Below are positions 8,097 to 15,191 of a stretch of DNA of 32,332 bases, in pieces; the first letter of the stretch is position 1; every line of letters begins with the position of its first letter. The DNA is from Kofleriaceae bacterium. Lineage in GTDB: Bacteria > Myxococcota_A > Polyangia > Haliangiales > Haliangiaceae. Position numbers and translations under genes: made by a program. The notes beneath the pieces were generated by a model. The model did no database searches and was not told where the DNA came from. It saw only the letters and a program-made list of their open reading frames with translations. The stretch covers positions 1-32,332 of the forward strand of contig JANXOP010000049.1 in NCBI GenBank assembly GCA_025357755.1. Direction: 5' to 3'.

Positions 8097-9929
8097 GAAG
8101 CCCTTGGCGACGGTCACCGAGAACTGGTGCATCGTGTCGCTGCGGGTGATGTCGGTGGCCGTGGTGGCGTGACCGCGCATCGACGCGGCATCGGGCGGAC
8201 CGAAGTCGTAGCTGCCGTGGTCGAGGTCGTACGCGAACACCAGGTTCATCATCGGCTTCCACGCGTAGACCAGGCCCGCGCTGAAGTTGATGACGGTGAC
8301 GCTGGCAGCGCCCGGCTTGCCATCGGTGAGCCCGGCGGTCTGCTCGACGCTGCCGCCGAACGCGACCGCGTCGAGCCCGACGATCAGGCCGAGCTTGGTG
8401 GTCAGCTTCGGCATCGCGATCGCGAAGCCGATCGTCGGTGCCTTGAGGTTCTCTTGCGGCACCTTCGCTGGATTCTTCGACGTCGCGGTCATGTAGTCCG
8501 AGAAATCTGCGACCTGGTACGCGCGATAGCGATAGCCGAGACGCGCGAGCAGCGTGAGACCACTCGGCCGCGAGGTTGGGTACCCGATCGTGCCGCGCAA
8601 CGTGTAGTCCGCGATCGTGAGCGGCGTGATGACGCCCTTGTAGCTGACGCCACCGCTGATCGTCTTGGAGTAGGCGAGGCCACCGTCGACGCCAGCGATG
8701 TACTTGCCGAGGTTGGTGAAGTAGCTGCCTCCGATCGTGAGCGTCTCGATGCTCGTGCCGATCGAATAGATGTCGGGTACCTGATCGGTCGTCGTCGCGG
8801 CGGCGACACCCGCGGTCGCCATCGACTGCGTGAGATAGCCGACCCCGAGGCCGACGTTGATCCCGATCGATCGGCTCTTGCTACCGCCGCCGCTGCCTCC
8901 GTCGACCTCGAGGTTGTCGCTGAGGATCCAGCCCTCGTCGCCCTCTTCGGTCTCGACCTTGGTCCAGTCTCCCTTGGTCTCGCCCGGATAGAGGACGTCG
9001 CCCGGCTTCGCGGTGAACTCCACATCGCTGGTCTTGTCGCGCTCGCCAAAGACCTTGCTCTTCGCGGCGACGTGCGCCTTGGGCCGCTTGTCTTCGTCGT
9101 CGCCGGTCACCGGGTTCTCTTCGTCGTCGTGCTTCGGCGAGGTCTTGCCAGGCTTGCCGGGCTTGCCGGGCTTCGCGTCTTCTTCGTCGTCGTCCTCGGC
9201 CGAGCCGCCCTTCGCGGCGACCTTGGTCGCGGGCTTGGCGGCGGGCTTGGCGGCGGGCTTCGCATCTTCCTTGTCGTCGTCGTCGCCGCCCTTCGCGGGC
9301 TTCGCGGCGTGCTTCGCCGGCTTCACGGCGGGCTTCGCGGGCTTGGCGACGGGCTTGGTATCTTCCTCGTCGTCGTCATCGGCCGAACCGCCCTTCGCGG
9401 GTTTCACGGCGAGCTTGACGGGCTTGGTCGGCTTCTTGGCGGGCTTGGCATCTTCGTCGTCGTCATCGGCCGAACCCTTGGCGGGCTTCTTCGTCGGCTT
9501 CTTTGCTGGCTTGTCGTCCTCGTCGGGCGACGCGTTGCCATTGCTCGTGCCTTCATCACCGGGCGTGGTGTCGACCGCATCGGCGCCGATGCGATCTTCG
9601 GGACCTTCGGAACTACCGAAGCCTCGCTTGACGCTGCGCCCGTCGACGAACGGCCGGCGACGCGTGTTACGTGCGACCTCGTCGGGGTCGGCCATCTCGA
9701 CCTTGCTACGGGGCACCCAACCAGTACGGCCTTGCACGCGCACCTTCAACCAGCGGCCCTCCGAGCCGAGGAGCGTCATCGATTGACCCTCCTTTACCTT
9801 CACCACCAGCTTTCCCTGTTCACCAGGATGGTTGAGCACACGCGCTTCTTGGTTCGCCTTGACCTTCTCGGCGAGCGCCGATCCGGTCGTGGCCAACGCG
9901 ATCATCACGACAATGCCGAGCACCCGCAT
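8094..9929 (-). CDS. Envelope protein: SH3, charged repeat linker, SH3, outer-membrane beta-barrel
   Basis: A 611-residue exported protein. Residues 1-20 are a signal peptide (LATTGSALA then EK). Residues 22-80 form a bacterial SH3 domain (ARVLNHPGEQG to GRTGWVPRSKVEM). Residues 135-285 alternate acidic blocks (DDDDED, DDDDEED, DDDDKED, EDDDEED) with KPAK/KPTK basic-proline blocks. A second SH3 follows (VFGERDKTSDVEF to EGDEGWILSDNLEV, about 293-342), then a Gly/Ser hinge and a strand-rich C-terminal region (about 352-611) ending in Phe, the usual outer-membrane barrel terminus. SH3 domains bind peptidoglycan or peptides, so the protein may tie the cell wall to the outer membrane. The start at 9929 was chosen for the signal peptide; the frame stays open to 10049 without meaning. 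Confidence 0.82.
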   Translation of the reverse strand: MRVLGIVVMIALATTGSALAEKVKANQEARVLNHPGEQGKLVVKVKEGQSMTLLGSEGRWLKVRVQGRTGWVPRSKVEMADPDEVARNTRRRPFVDGRSVKRGFGSSEGPEDRIGADAVDTTPGDEGTSNGNASPDEDDKPAKKPTKKPAKGSADDDDEDAKPAKKPTKPVKLAVKPAKGGSADDDDEEDTKPVAKPAKPAVKPAKHAAKPAKGGDDDDKEDAKPAAKPAAKPATKVAAKGGSAEDDDEEDAKPGKPGKPGKTSPKHDDEENPVTGDDEDKRPKAHVAAKSKVFGERDKTSDVEFTAKPGDVLYPGETKGDWTKVETEEGDEGWILSDNLEVDGGSGGGSKSRSIGINVGLGVGYLTQSMATAGVAAATTTDQVPDIYSIGTSIETLTIGGSYFTNLGKYIAGVDGGLAYSKTISGGVSYKGVITPLTIADYTLRGTIGYPTSRPSGLTLLARLGYRYRAYQVADFSDYMTATSKNPAKVPQENLKAPTIGFAIAMPKLTTKLGLIVGLDAVAFGGSVEQTAGLTDGKPGAASVTVINFSAGLVYAWKPMMNLVFAYDLDHGSYDFGPPDAASMRGHATTATDITRSDTMHQFSVTVAKGF

Positions 9930-9936
9930 TCGCCCT

Positions 9937-9966
9937 ATTATTGCGCGGTCTGGGCGCGGATTCCAA
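9937..9966 (-). promoter_or_regulatory. Promoter-like sequence just ahead of the SH3/barrel gene
   Basis: On the minus strand TTGGAA (9966-9961), an 18-bp spacer and AATAAT (9942-9937) resemble a sigma70 promoter. The expected transcription start falls at or next to the ATG at 9929, so the mRNA would be leaderless or nearly so. Confidence 0.4.
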
Positions 9967-9969
9967 TGG

Positions 9970-9981
9970 CGTGAAATCACG
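9970..9981. promoter_or_regulatory. Short palindrome, possible operator
   Basis: CGTGA-AA-TCACG lies in the 147-bp gap between the divergent SH3/barrel and tail-tube genes, immediately upstream of the promoter-like sequence of the former. A dimeric regulator could bind it. No regulator is assigned. Confidence 0.25.
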
Positions 9982-10076
9982 TAGTTTTGCCAAGATCTTG
10001 TGGGGGTTGGGGGTTCACCAGGGAAATCGAGCGGTCCCGGAGCGTACAAGGAACGCGATAAGCTGAGGATTCACGC

Positions 10077-11024
10077 ATGACTCAACGAGGCACGCCCCAA
10101 CACAAAGCATCGACCGCCGGCCACTTCGAGCTGGCGATCGATAACGGCTCGGGTGCGACGAAACCGACCACGGCGTACTTGAAGAGTGTGGACGGCGGCT
10201 ACGTTCGTGCCGGCCTCATGGACGAGCCGATCGGTCCCGAGAACTATCGGATCAAGCACACGTCCGTGGTGTCGATCGAGCCGTTCTCGCTCGAGCTCGG
10301 TCTGTCGGGCGCCGATGACGTCCTCCGGTGGATCCAGCAGTCGTGGCGCAAAGAGTGGTCGCGCCGCAACGGCGAGATCCGCCATGGCAACTTCGATTTC
10401 AAGCAGACCTTCACGCACGAGTTCTACGACGCGTTGATCACCGAGACGACGTTCCCGACGCTCGACGGTGCCTCGAAAGAATCGGCGTACCTCAAGCTCA
10501 AGTTCCAGGCCGAGCGCGTCGTGTCGAAGAAGACGGATGGAGCAACACTCCAGTCGAACACGGGCGCGAAGCAGAAGATGTGGATGCCTTCGGGCTTCCG
10601 GCTGACGCTCGATGGCATCGCTGGCATGGAGTACACGAACAAGCTCGATTCGTTCACGATCAAGCAGGGCGTCAAGATGCTGTACGTCGGGGCCGAGCGG
10701 TTACCTCAGATCGAGCCGACCAAGATCGAGTTCCCGGCACTCAGCGGCACGATCGCGCTCGGCTACGCCGATGCGTTGCTCGCCTGGTACGACAAGGCCG
10801 TGGTCAAGGGCGCTGCCGATCCGTCACAGCAGCGCTCGGGTTCGATCGAGTTCCTCGCGCCGGATCGCAGCGATGTCTTGTTCCGCATCAACCTCTACGA
10901 GGTCGGTATCCACCACGCGCAGATTCCGCAGAGTACGGCGAACAGCGATCAGATCAAGCGTGTGAAGTTCGAGCTCTACGTCGGCCGCATGGATATCGAT
11001 GGCAAGGGCATGGGGATGGAGTAG
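10077..11024 (+). CDS. Orphan T4 gp19-like tail-tube protein
   Basis: A 315-residue protein resembling gp19-family tail-tube proteins of contractile phage tails and phage-like injection systems, seemingly as two tandem copies of the fold. The first opens GHFELAIDNGSG and TAYLKSVDGGYV; the second contains DGIAGMEYTNKLDSFTIKQG, and both halves run through SLELGLSGADDVLRWIQQSW and TIALGYADALLAWYDKAV. Tail-tube proteins stack as hexameric rings. No sheath, baseplate, spike or AAA+ gene is in the window, so it is a detached homologue or a satellite of a locus elsewhere. There is no signal peptide. TGAGGA eight bases before the ATG supports the start. I am fairly sure of the family, not of the role. 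Confidence 0.6.
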   Translation: MTQRGTPQHKASTAGHFELAIDNGSGATKPTTAYLKSVDGGYVRAGLMDEPIGPENYRIKHTSVVSIEPFSLELGLSGADDVLRWIQQSWRKEWSRRNGEIRHGNFDFKQTFTHEFYDALITETTFPTLDGASKESAYLKLKFQAERVVSKKTDGATLQSNTGAKQKMWMPSGFRLTLDGIAGMEYTNKLDSFTIKQGVKMLYVGAERLPQIEPTKIEFPALSGTIALGYADALLAWYDKAVVKGAADPSQQRSGSIEFLAPDRSDVLFRINLYEVGIHHAQIPQSTANSDQIKRVKFELYVGRMDIDGKGMGME

Positions 11025-11135
11025 CTCGCTGGCTCGCTGACGAGCGGCGCGGAAGCAAGCGCGCGCCAACCGGGCGAGCGACGCACGGCCTGGCGGTGGG
11101 GCGGGCGGCCGGCGCTGGCTGCTGCTGCTTCGCTT

Positions 11136-11186
11136 CGCGACGGGGGCGGGCTACGCCGGTGCGATCGACCCGGCCAGCAGGGACAC
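11136..11186 (+). repeat. 50-bp direct repeat, copy 1
   Basis: This stretch (from CGCGACGGGGGCGGG to CAGCAGGGACAC) recurs at 11553-11602 with one G fewer in the G-run and is otherwise identical. Both copies lie in the gene-free region and flank the tandem array. Confidence 0.85.
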
Positions 11187-11414
11187 CTGTGCCGCACCGC
11201 GAGCGGCTGGTGCCATGAAGCAGGGCCTGTGGAATTTACGGCTCGCCGCACCCCCGTCGTCTCCGCTCGCGCGCAGCGCCAGCGAGGCCGCGCGCCACCA
11301 CCGCCGACGGCCGTGCGTCGCTCGCTCCGGTTGTCATGCGCTTGCATTCCCGCGCCACAGGTCAGCTCCGCCCAATTGTTGTTTAGTTGGTTGCACACTG
11401 CGCACGTGCCGCCC

Positions 11415-11535
11415 GCTCCGCTGGCGTGCGGCGCTCCGCTGGCGTGCGGCGCTCCGCTGACGAGCGGCACGGCCTGGCGGCGCTCCGCTGACGAGCGGCG
11501 CTCCGCTGACGAGCGGCGCTCCGCTGACGAGCGGC
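11415..11535 (+). repeat. Tandem 18-bp palindromic repeat array
   Basis: Six full units: GCTCCGCTGGCGTGCGGC twice (11415, 11433) and GCTCCGCTGACGAGCGGC four times (11451, 11482, 11500, 11518). An ACGGCCTGGCG-type spacer interrupts after the third unit, and a partial seventh starts at 11549. The second unit type folds as CCGCT-GACG-AGCGG; in the first type the innermost pair is T-T. The array could act as structured RNA, a protein-binding array or a recombination substrate. Confidence 0.85.
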
Positions 11536-11552
11536 ACGGCCTGGCGGCGCTC

Positions 11553-11602
11553 CGCGACGGGGCGGGCTACGCCGGTGCGATCGACCCGGCCAGCAGGGAC
11601 AC
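11553..11602 (+). repeat. 50-bp direct repeat, copy 2
   Basis: Second copy of the element at 11136-11186, shorter by one G. It starts inside a truncated 18-bp unit, so the array and the direct repeat are joined. Confidence 0.85.
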
Positions 11603-11686
11603 TGCGCCGGCCGGCCTCGCTCGCCGAGCGGCGCTCCGCCAACGTGCGGCGCGAGACTCGCGAAGACTCGCGAAGCTTCAGGTATG

Positions 11687-11716
11687 AAAAAGCCCGCTTT
11701 GCAGCGGGCTCTTTTT
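11687..11716. terminator. Bidirectional intrinsic terminator
   Basis: Stem AGCCCGC (11691-11697), loop TTTGCA, stem GCGGGCT (11704-11710), with a run of five A on the left and CTTTTT on the right. It has a U-tract in both directions. On the minus strand it ends the zinc-ribbon/Tudor gene, whose TAA overlaps it. On the plus strand it would end any transcript crossing the repeat field. Confidence 0.9.
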
Positions 11717-12749
11717 ACTTCTTCTTCTTGGTGGGCTTGGCTGCGGGCTTCTTGGCCGGCGCCGGCTTTTTGGCCGGCTTGGCTGCGGGCTTCTTGGCCG
11801 GCGCAGCTTTCTTCGCGGGCTTCGCGGGAGCCGGCTTCTTTGCGGGTGGCTTCGCGGGCGCCGCCTTCTTGGCCGGCGCGGCTTTCGCGACCGGCTTGGC
11901 AGGAGGAGCCTTGGCGACTGGCTTGGCAGCAGCAGCAGCAGCCTTTGCGACCGGCTTGGCAGGCGGCTTCACGGCAGCGCCCTTGGCGACGGGGGCAGCA
12001 ACCACGGGAGCTGCGGCCTTCGCGGGCACGGCCACGGGCTTTGCGACCGCCTTGGCGCTCTTGGCCGTCGCCTTGATCGTCTTGGCTTGGACCTTGAGCT
12101 TCGCGTTGTGCTGCTCGGCAGCCTTGCCGGAGTCGTCCATCCGCATTTGAGCCGCGTTGCGAGCGCGCTCGATGGCGGCTTCGACCTCGGCCTTGGTGCG
12201 GGCGGGCACGGGGATGGCCGGGGTCTCGACCTTCTTGGCGCGCTTCTTCTTCTTGGCTTCGCGCGGAGCGGGAATCTCGGCGATATCGGGCATCCGCGCG
12301 GCGAGGTCGCCACGGTTGTGCACGAGGATGCGAGAGCCGCCATCGCGGAAGATGACTTCGACTTTGTTATCGGGCAGTTGCTCGATCACGAAGCCGATGT
12401 CGAACGACGGGTGATGAACGACGTCGCCGTCTTCATACGTGTCGCGAATCGAAAACGGACGCGCGTTACCGAGGTCATTGTCGGTGGCACGCGCGAGCGC
12501 GTCTTCCCAGGTCACCCGCTTGGCGGACGCCTTCTTGCCACTGCCATCGGCATCACCCTCGGCACCGTCGCCACGGGGCTTGCGGAAGGCGTGAACCTCC
12601 CCACAAACCACGCATTGCACGCGACGGACCTCGTCCTCGTACATGGAGATGATCGTATGAGTCGTGTCCGCCTTGCAGCGTGGGGACGGGCAATACGCCT
12701 CGATCTCTCCCCCGATCTCATCAGCCTCTTCTTCGAAGATGGAGTCCAT
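11715..12749 (-). CDS. Zinc ribbon, Tudor-like domain and histone H1-like tail
   Basis: A 344-residue cytoplasmic protein in three parts. Residues 18-52 carry CPSPRC (C20, C25) and CVVC (C46, C49), a four-cysteine zinc ribbon. Residues 104-146 read YEDGDVVHHPSFDIGFVIEQ and on through VEVIFRDGGSRILVH, like the small Tudor-like barrel at the C-terminus of PcrA/UvrD that contacts RNA polymerase. From about 164 to the end it is Lys/Ala/Pro-rich (KKPAPAKP, KKAAPAKKPA), like bacterial histone H1-like tails. The start was chosen at MDSIFEEEADEIGG, which has AGGCAGGG just upstream; the frame extends to 13004 without meaning. I infer a nucleic-acid-binding, nucleoid or transcription-linked protein. 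The tail coding is repetitive and may vary in length. Confidence 0.75.
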   Translation of the reverse strand: MDSIFEEEADEIGGEIEAYCPSPRCKADTTHTIISMYEDEVRRVQCVVCGEVHAFRKPRGDGAEGDADGSGKKASAKRVTWEDALARATDNDLGNARPFSIRDTYEDGDVVHHPSFDIGFVIEQLPDNKVEVIFRDGGSRILVHNRGDLAARMPDIAEIPAPREAKKKKRAKKVETPAIPVPARTKAEVEAAIERARNAAQMRMDDSGKAAEQHNAKLKVQAKTIKATAKSAKAVAKPVAVPAKAAAPVVAAPVAKGAAVKPPAKPVAKAAAAAAKPVAKAPPAKPVAKAAPAKKAAPAKPPAKKPAPAKPAKKAAPAKKPAAKPAKKPAPAKKPAAKPTKKKK

Positions 12750-12800
12750 CCCTGCCTCTTTTTGGACGATCACGTGCCGCAACGATCTGTAATGGCAGGG

Positions 12801-12855
12801 CCATCCGATTGCTCCGGATGGATGCCCTATTAGTATGCCGTCTAACATAAACGGC
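12801..12855. promoter_or_regulatory. Two inverted repeats in a divergent intergenic region
   Basis: CCATCCG-ATTGCTC-CGGATGG (12801-12821) and GCCGT-CTAACATAA-ACGGC (12837-12855) flank an AT-rich CCCTATTAGTATGC block in the 188-bp gap between the zinc-ribbon/Tudor gene and the histidine kinase gene. On the minus strand the AT-rich block reads ACTAATAGGG, like the -10 blocks at 1231 and 9937. The repeats may be operators or leader stems. I see no clear promoter for the kinase operon. Confidence 0.35.
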
Positions 12856-12937
12856 GCACACGGACAACCATTGGTAGTCACAAGTGTTCTCGGAAGTGGC
12901 AGGATCCCCCTCCGGTCCACTGCAGATCGGTCCTCCC

Positions 12938-14467
12938 ATGCGCCGTCTCTTGCTCGTGAACGCCTTGATCTTCGCGGTGTTGGCCGCGGTCGTGGTGTTC
13001 GCATACTTCGGTTGGAGCAACAGCTCCGCCGTCGCGCTCAAGGACGAGAAGATCAACCTCCTCAACGAGCTCGCGGAGGAGAAGATCCTCAATATCGAGT
13101 CGAACGTCGTCGGGGCCGACGTCCGCATCCTCAAGGAGGTCCGGCTCGACCAGCTCGACCGGCTCGACGAACGGGTCAAATCGACCGGCGCGGCGGTCGC
13201 GAGCGTGTTCGTGCTCGATGACCAGTTGAAGCCCGTCCTCAACGGCTCGCTCGCGGGCAGTCGCGATCCCAAGGACGCGGTCGCGATGCGCGACTGGTAC
13301 CTCGCGCACGTGATCGGGACGCTCGGCCTGCCCAAGCTCGCGCTCGACGTCCGCGGTCATCACTACGGGCGCGGCCCGTACGACGAGCCGTTCTTGATCT
13401 CGTACGAGCGCAAGGAGCTCGCCGGGCCCAGCGGCATGAAGAGCTACTACGTGGTGATCGAGGACGACCTCAACCACCTGCTGCTGTTCATGTTCCCGCA
13501 GTTCTTCTCGGAGCGCTCCAAGCACCTCTACCAGGTCGTCGACGAGCGCAAGACGGTGCGGTTCGGGTGGATGTTCGCGTACGACGCGGGCGCGCTCGCG
13601 GTCGAGATTCCGTTCATCGACACGCTCGATGGCTGGCAGCTGCGGATCACCGAGCGCGATCCGGGGGCCGAGGTCGAAGTGCGCCGCAAGCGCATCGTCG
13701 ATGGCCTGTTGCTCGGCGGCGCGGTCGCGATCATCGTGTTCGGGCTCGGCCTGCTCGCCGTCGCGATTCGCCGCGAGCGGCGCGCGAACGAGCTCAAGAG
13801 CGACTTCATCTCGAATGTCTCGCACGAGCTCAAGACTCCGCTGTCGATCATCTCGATGTTCGGCGAGATGCTCGCGACCAAGCGGACCAAGTCGCCGGAG
13901 CAGGCGACCGAATACGCCGAGATCATCTGGCGCGAGAGCGTGCGGCTCGGGCGACTGATCGACAACGTGCTCGACTTCGCGAAGATCGAGCGCGGGATGG
14001 GCGTGTACGAGTTCGCCGAGTCCGATCTCATCGATGTCGTCTCGCGCGCGATCGATCTCGCGAATCGCCGGCTGCAAGCGGCCGACATGACGCTCGAGTC
14101 GCAGCTCGAAGAAGATCTGCCGCTCGTCCAGCTCGATGCGAATGCGTTCACGCTCGCCGTGCTCAACCTCGTCGACAACGCGATCAAGTACGCCGGCGAC
14201 GGCAAGAAGATCGAGCTGACGCTCCGGCGGGTGGCGGACCGCGTGGTGCTGTCGGTGCGCGACTTCGGGCCCGGCATACCGATCGAAGAACAGGATCGGA
14301 TCTTCGAGCGGTTCTATCGCGCGAAAGATATGCGGCTCAAGCCGATTCGTGGCTCGGGCATCGGCCTCGCGCTCGTCCAGCACATCGCGCGGGCCCACGG
14401 CGGCGATATCACGGTCGAGAGCGAGCCAGGGAAGGGCGCCACGTTCCAGCTGTGGCTGCCGATCTGA
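12938..14467 (+). CDS. Membrane sensor histidine kinase
   Basis: A 509-residue kinase with an extracytoplasmic sensor between two membrane helices (about 3-25 and 253-277). The sensor of about 225 residues has no family I recognise. A short linker leads to the H-box [17 protein letters not shown] (H296), N-box [11 protein letters not shown] (410-420), G1 box DFGPGIP (442-448) and G2 box [10 protein letters not shown] (472-481). The start was chosen at [12 protein letters not shown], which begins the first membrane helix; the frame extends back to a GTG at 12884. The response regulator starts 7 bp after the stop, so they are partners. Confidence 0.93.
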   Translation: MRRLLLVNALIFAVLAAVVVFAYFGWSNSSAVALKDEKINLLNELAEEKILNIESNVVGADVRILKEVRLDQLDRLDERVKSTGAAVASVFVLDDQLKPVLNGSLAGSRDPKDAVAMRDWYLAHVIGTLGLPKLALDVRGHHYGRGPYDEPFLISYERKELAGPSGMKSYYVVIEDDLNHLLLFMFPQFFSERSKHLYQVVDERKTVRFGWMFAYDAGALAVEIPFIDTLDGWQLRITERDPGAEVEVRRKRIVDGLLLGGAVAIIVFGLGLLAVAIRRERRANELKSDFISNVSHELKTPLSIISMFGEMLATKRTKSPEQATEYAEIIWRESVRLGRLIDNVLDFAKIERGMGVYEFAESDLIDVVSRAIDLANRRLQAADMTLESQLEEDLPLVQLDANAFTLAVLNLVDNAIKYAGDGKKIELTLRRVADRVVLSVRDFGPGIPIEEQDRIFERFYRAKDMRLKPIRGSGIGLALVQHIARAHGGDITVESEPGKGATFQLWLPI

Positions 14468-14474
14468 TAGAACT

Positions 14475-15182
14475 ATGGAGGTGAGTGAAGAGCCGGCGAA
14501 GAAGCGCATCCTCGTGATCGAGGATGAGCCAGATATCGTGCGCGGCATTCGCGATGCGCTCACGTTCGAAGGCTTCGAGGTCGATGCGCGCGGCACTGGC
14601 GCCGAGGGCCTCACCGCAGCGATGGATTGGGCACCCGACTGCGTGTTGCTCGATCTGATGCTGCCCGACGACAATGGCTATCGGGTCTGCGAGACGCTGC
14701 GCCAGCGCGACGAGACCGTGCCGATCATCATCCTCACCGCGAAGGCGCAGGAGAGCGACAAGATCCGCGGCCTCGATGCCGGCGCCGATGACTACGTCAC
14801 CAAGCCATTCAGCGTCGCGGAATTGATCGCGCGGATCAACGCGATCTTCCGGCGCCAGGCGCGGATGAGCTCGCACCCCGACGAGACGTTCAACATCGGC
14901 AGCTGGCAGATCAATGCGCGCAAGCACGTGATGGCGAAGGGCCGCGCGAGCAAGCGGCTCACGTTCTACGAGCTCGAGGTCTTGAAGCTGTTGCGCGAGC
15001 GCGCCGACGAGACGGTGTCGCGTGACGAGCTGCTCGAGAAGGTGTGGGGCATGCAGGCCTCTCCGACCTCGCGCACCGTCGATAACTTCATCGTCAAGCT
15101 GCGGCGCAAGCTCGAGGAAGACCAGAAGAACCCGCGCCACATCCTCACGGTCTACGGGCTCGGCTACAAGCTCGTGCCCTGA
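14475..15182 (+). CDS. OmpR/PhoB-family response regulator
   Basis: A 235-residue regulator. The receiver domain (about 10-125) has the acidic pocket IEDEPD (D17, E18), phospho-acceptor D60 in [12 protein letters not shown]88 in ILTAK and K110 in VTKPF. The C-terminal winged helix (about 140-235) includes [38 protein letters not shown] and the closing [11 protein letters not shown]. It should bind DNA as a dimer when phosphorylated by the upstream kinase. The start ATG lies 7 bp after the kinase stop; a GTG two codons later is also possible. The pseudokinase gene follows after 9 bp. Confidence 0.95.
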   Translation: MEVSEEPAKKRILVIEDEPDIVRGIRDALTFEGFEVDARGTGAEGLTAAMDWAPDCVLLDLMLPDDNGYRVCETLRQRDETVPIIILTAKAQESDKIRGLDAGADDYVTKPFSVAELIARINAIFRRQARMSSHPDETFNIGSWQINARKHVMAKGRASKRLTFYELEVLKLLRERADETVSRDELLEKVWGMQASPTSRTVDNFIVKLRRKLEEDQKNPRHILTVYGLGYKLVP

Positions 15183-15191
15183 TGCCAAGAG

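Larger units (their letters stand above)
11025..11686. repeat. Gene-free repeat field
   Basis: About 660 bp without a credible gene. It holds an 18-bp palindromic tandem repeat, a 14-bp motif GCACGGCCTGGCGG three times (11083, 11467, 11534), a 50-bp direct repeat pair, a variant 17-bp unit at 11032-11048, a 10-bp doublet ACTCGCGAAG at 11656-11675 and an AT-rich island at about 11371-11395. Open frames across it exist only because the unit length is a multiple of three. They have no ribosome site and give low-complexity peptides. Confidence 0.75.

Noticed and set aside
8127..9974. Plus-strand open frame of 615 codons opposite the SH3/barrel gene
   Set aside because: Low-complexity Leu/Gly/Arg translation with no signal peptide or domain; the minus strand has signal peptide, SH3 domains and a Phe-ended barrel.
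11415..11535. CRISPR-like array
   Set aside because: Units abut directly, with only one short recurring spacer; no unique spacers and no cas genes.
11229..11687. Plus-strand open frame of 152 codons through the repeat field (RRSADE-type repeats)
   Set aside because: The 18-bp unit is divisible by three, so all frames stay open; no ribosome site, no recognisable protein, and antisense frames repeat equally well.
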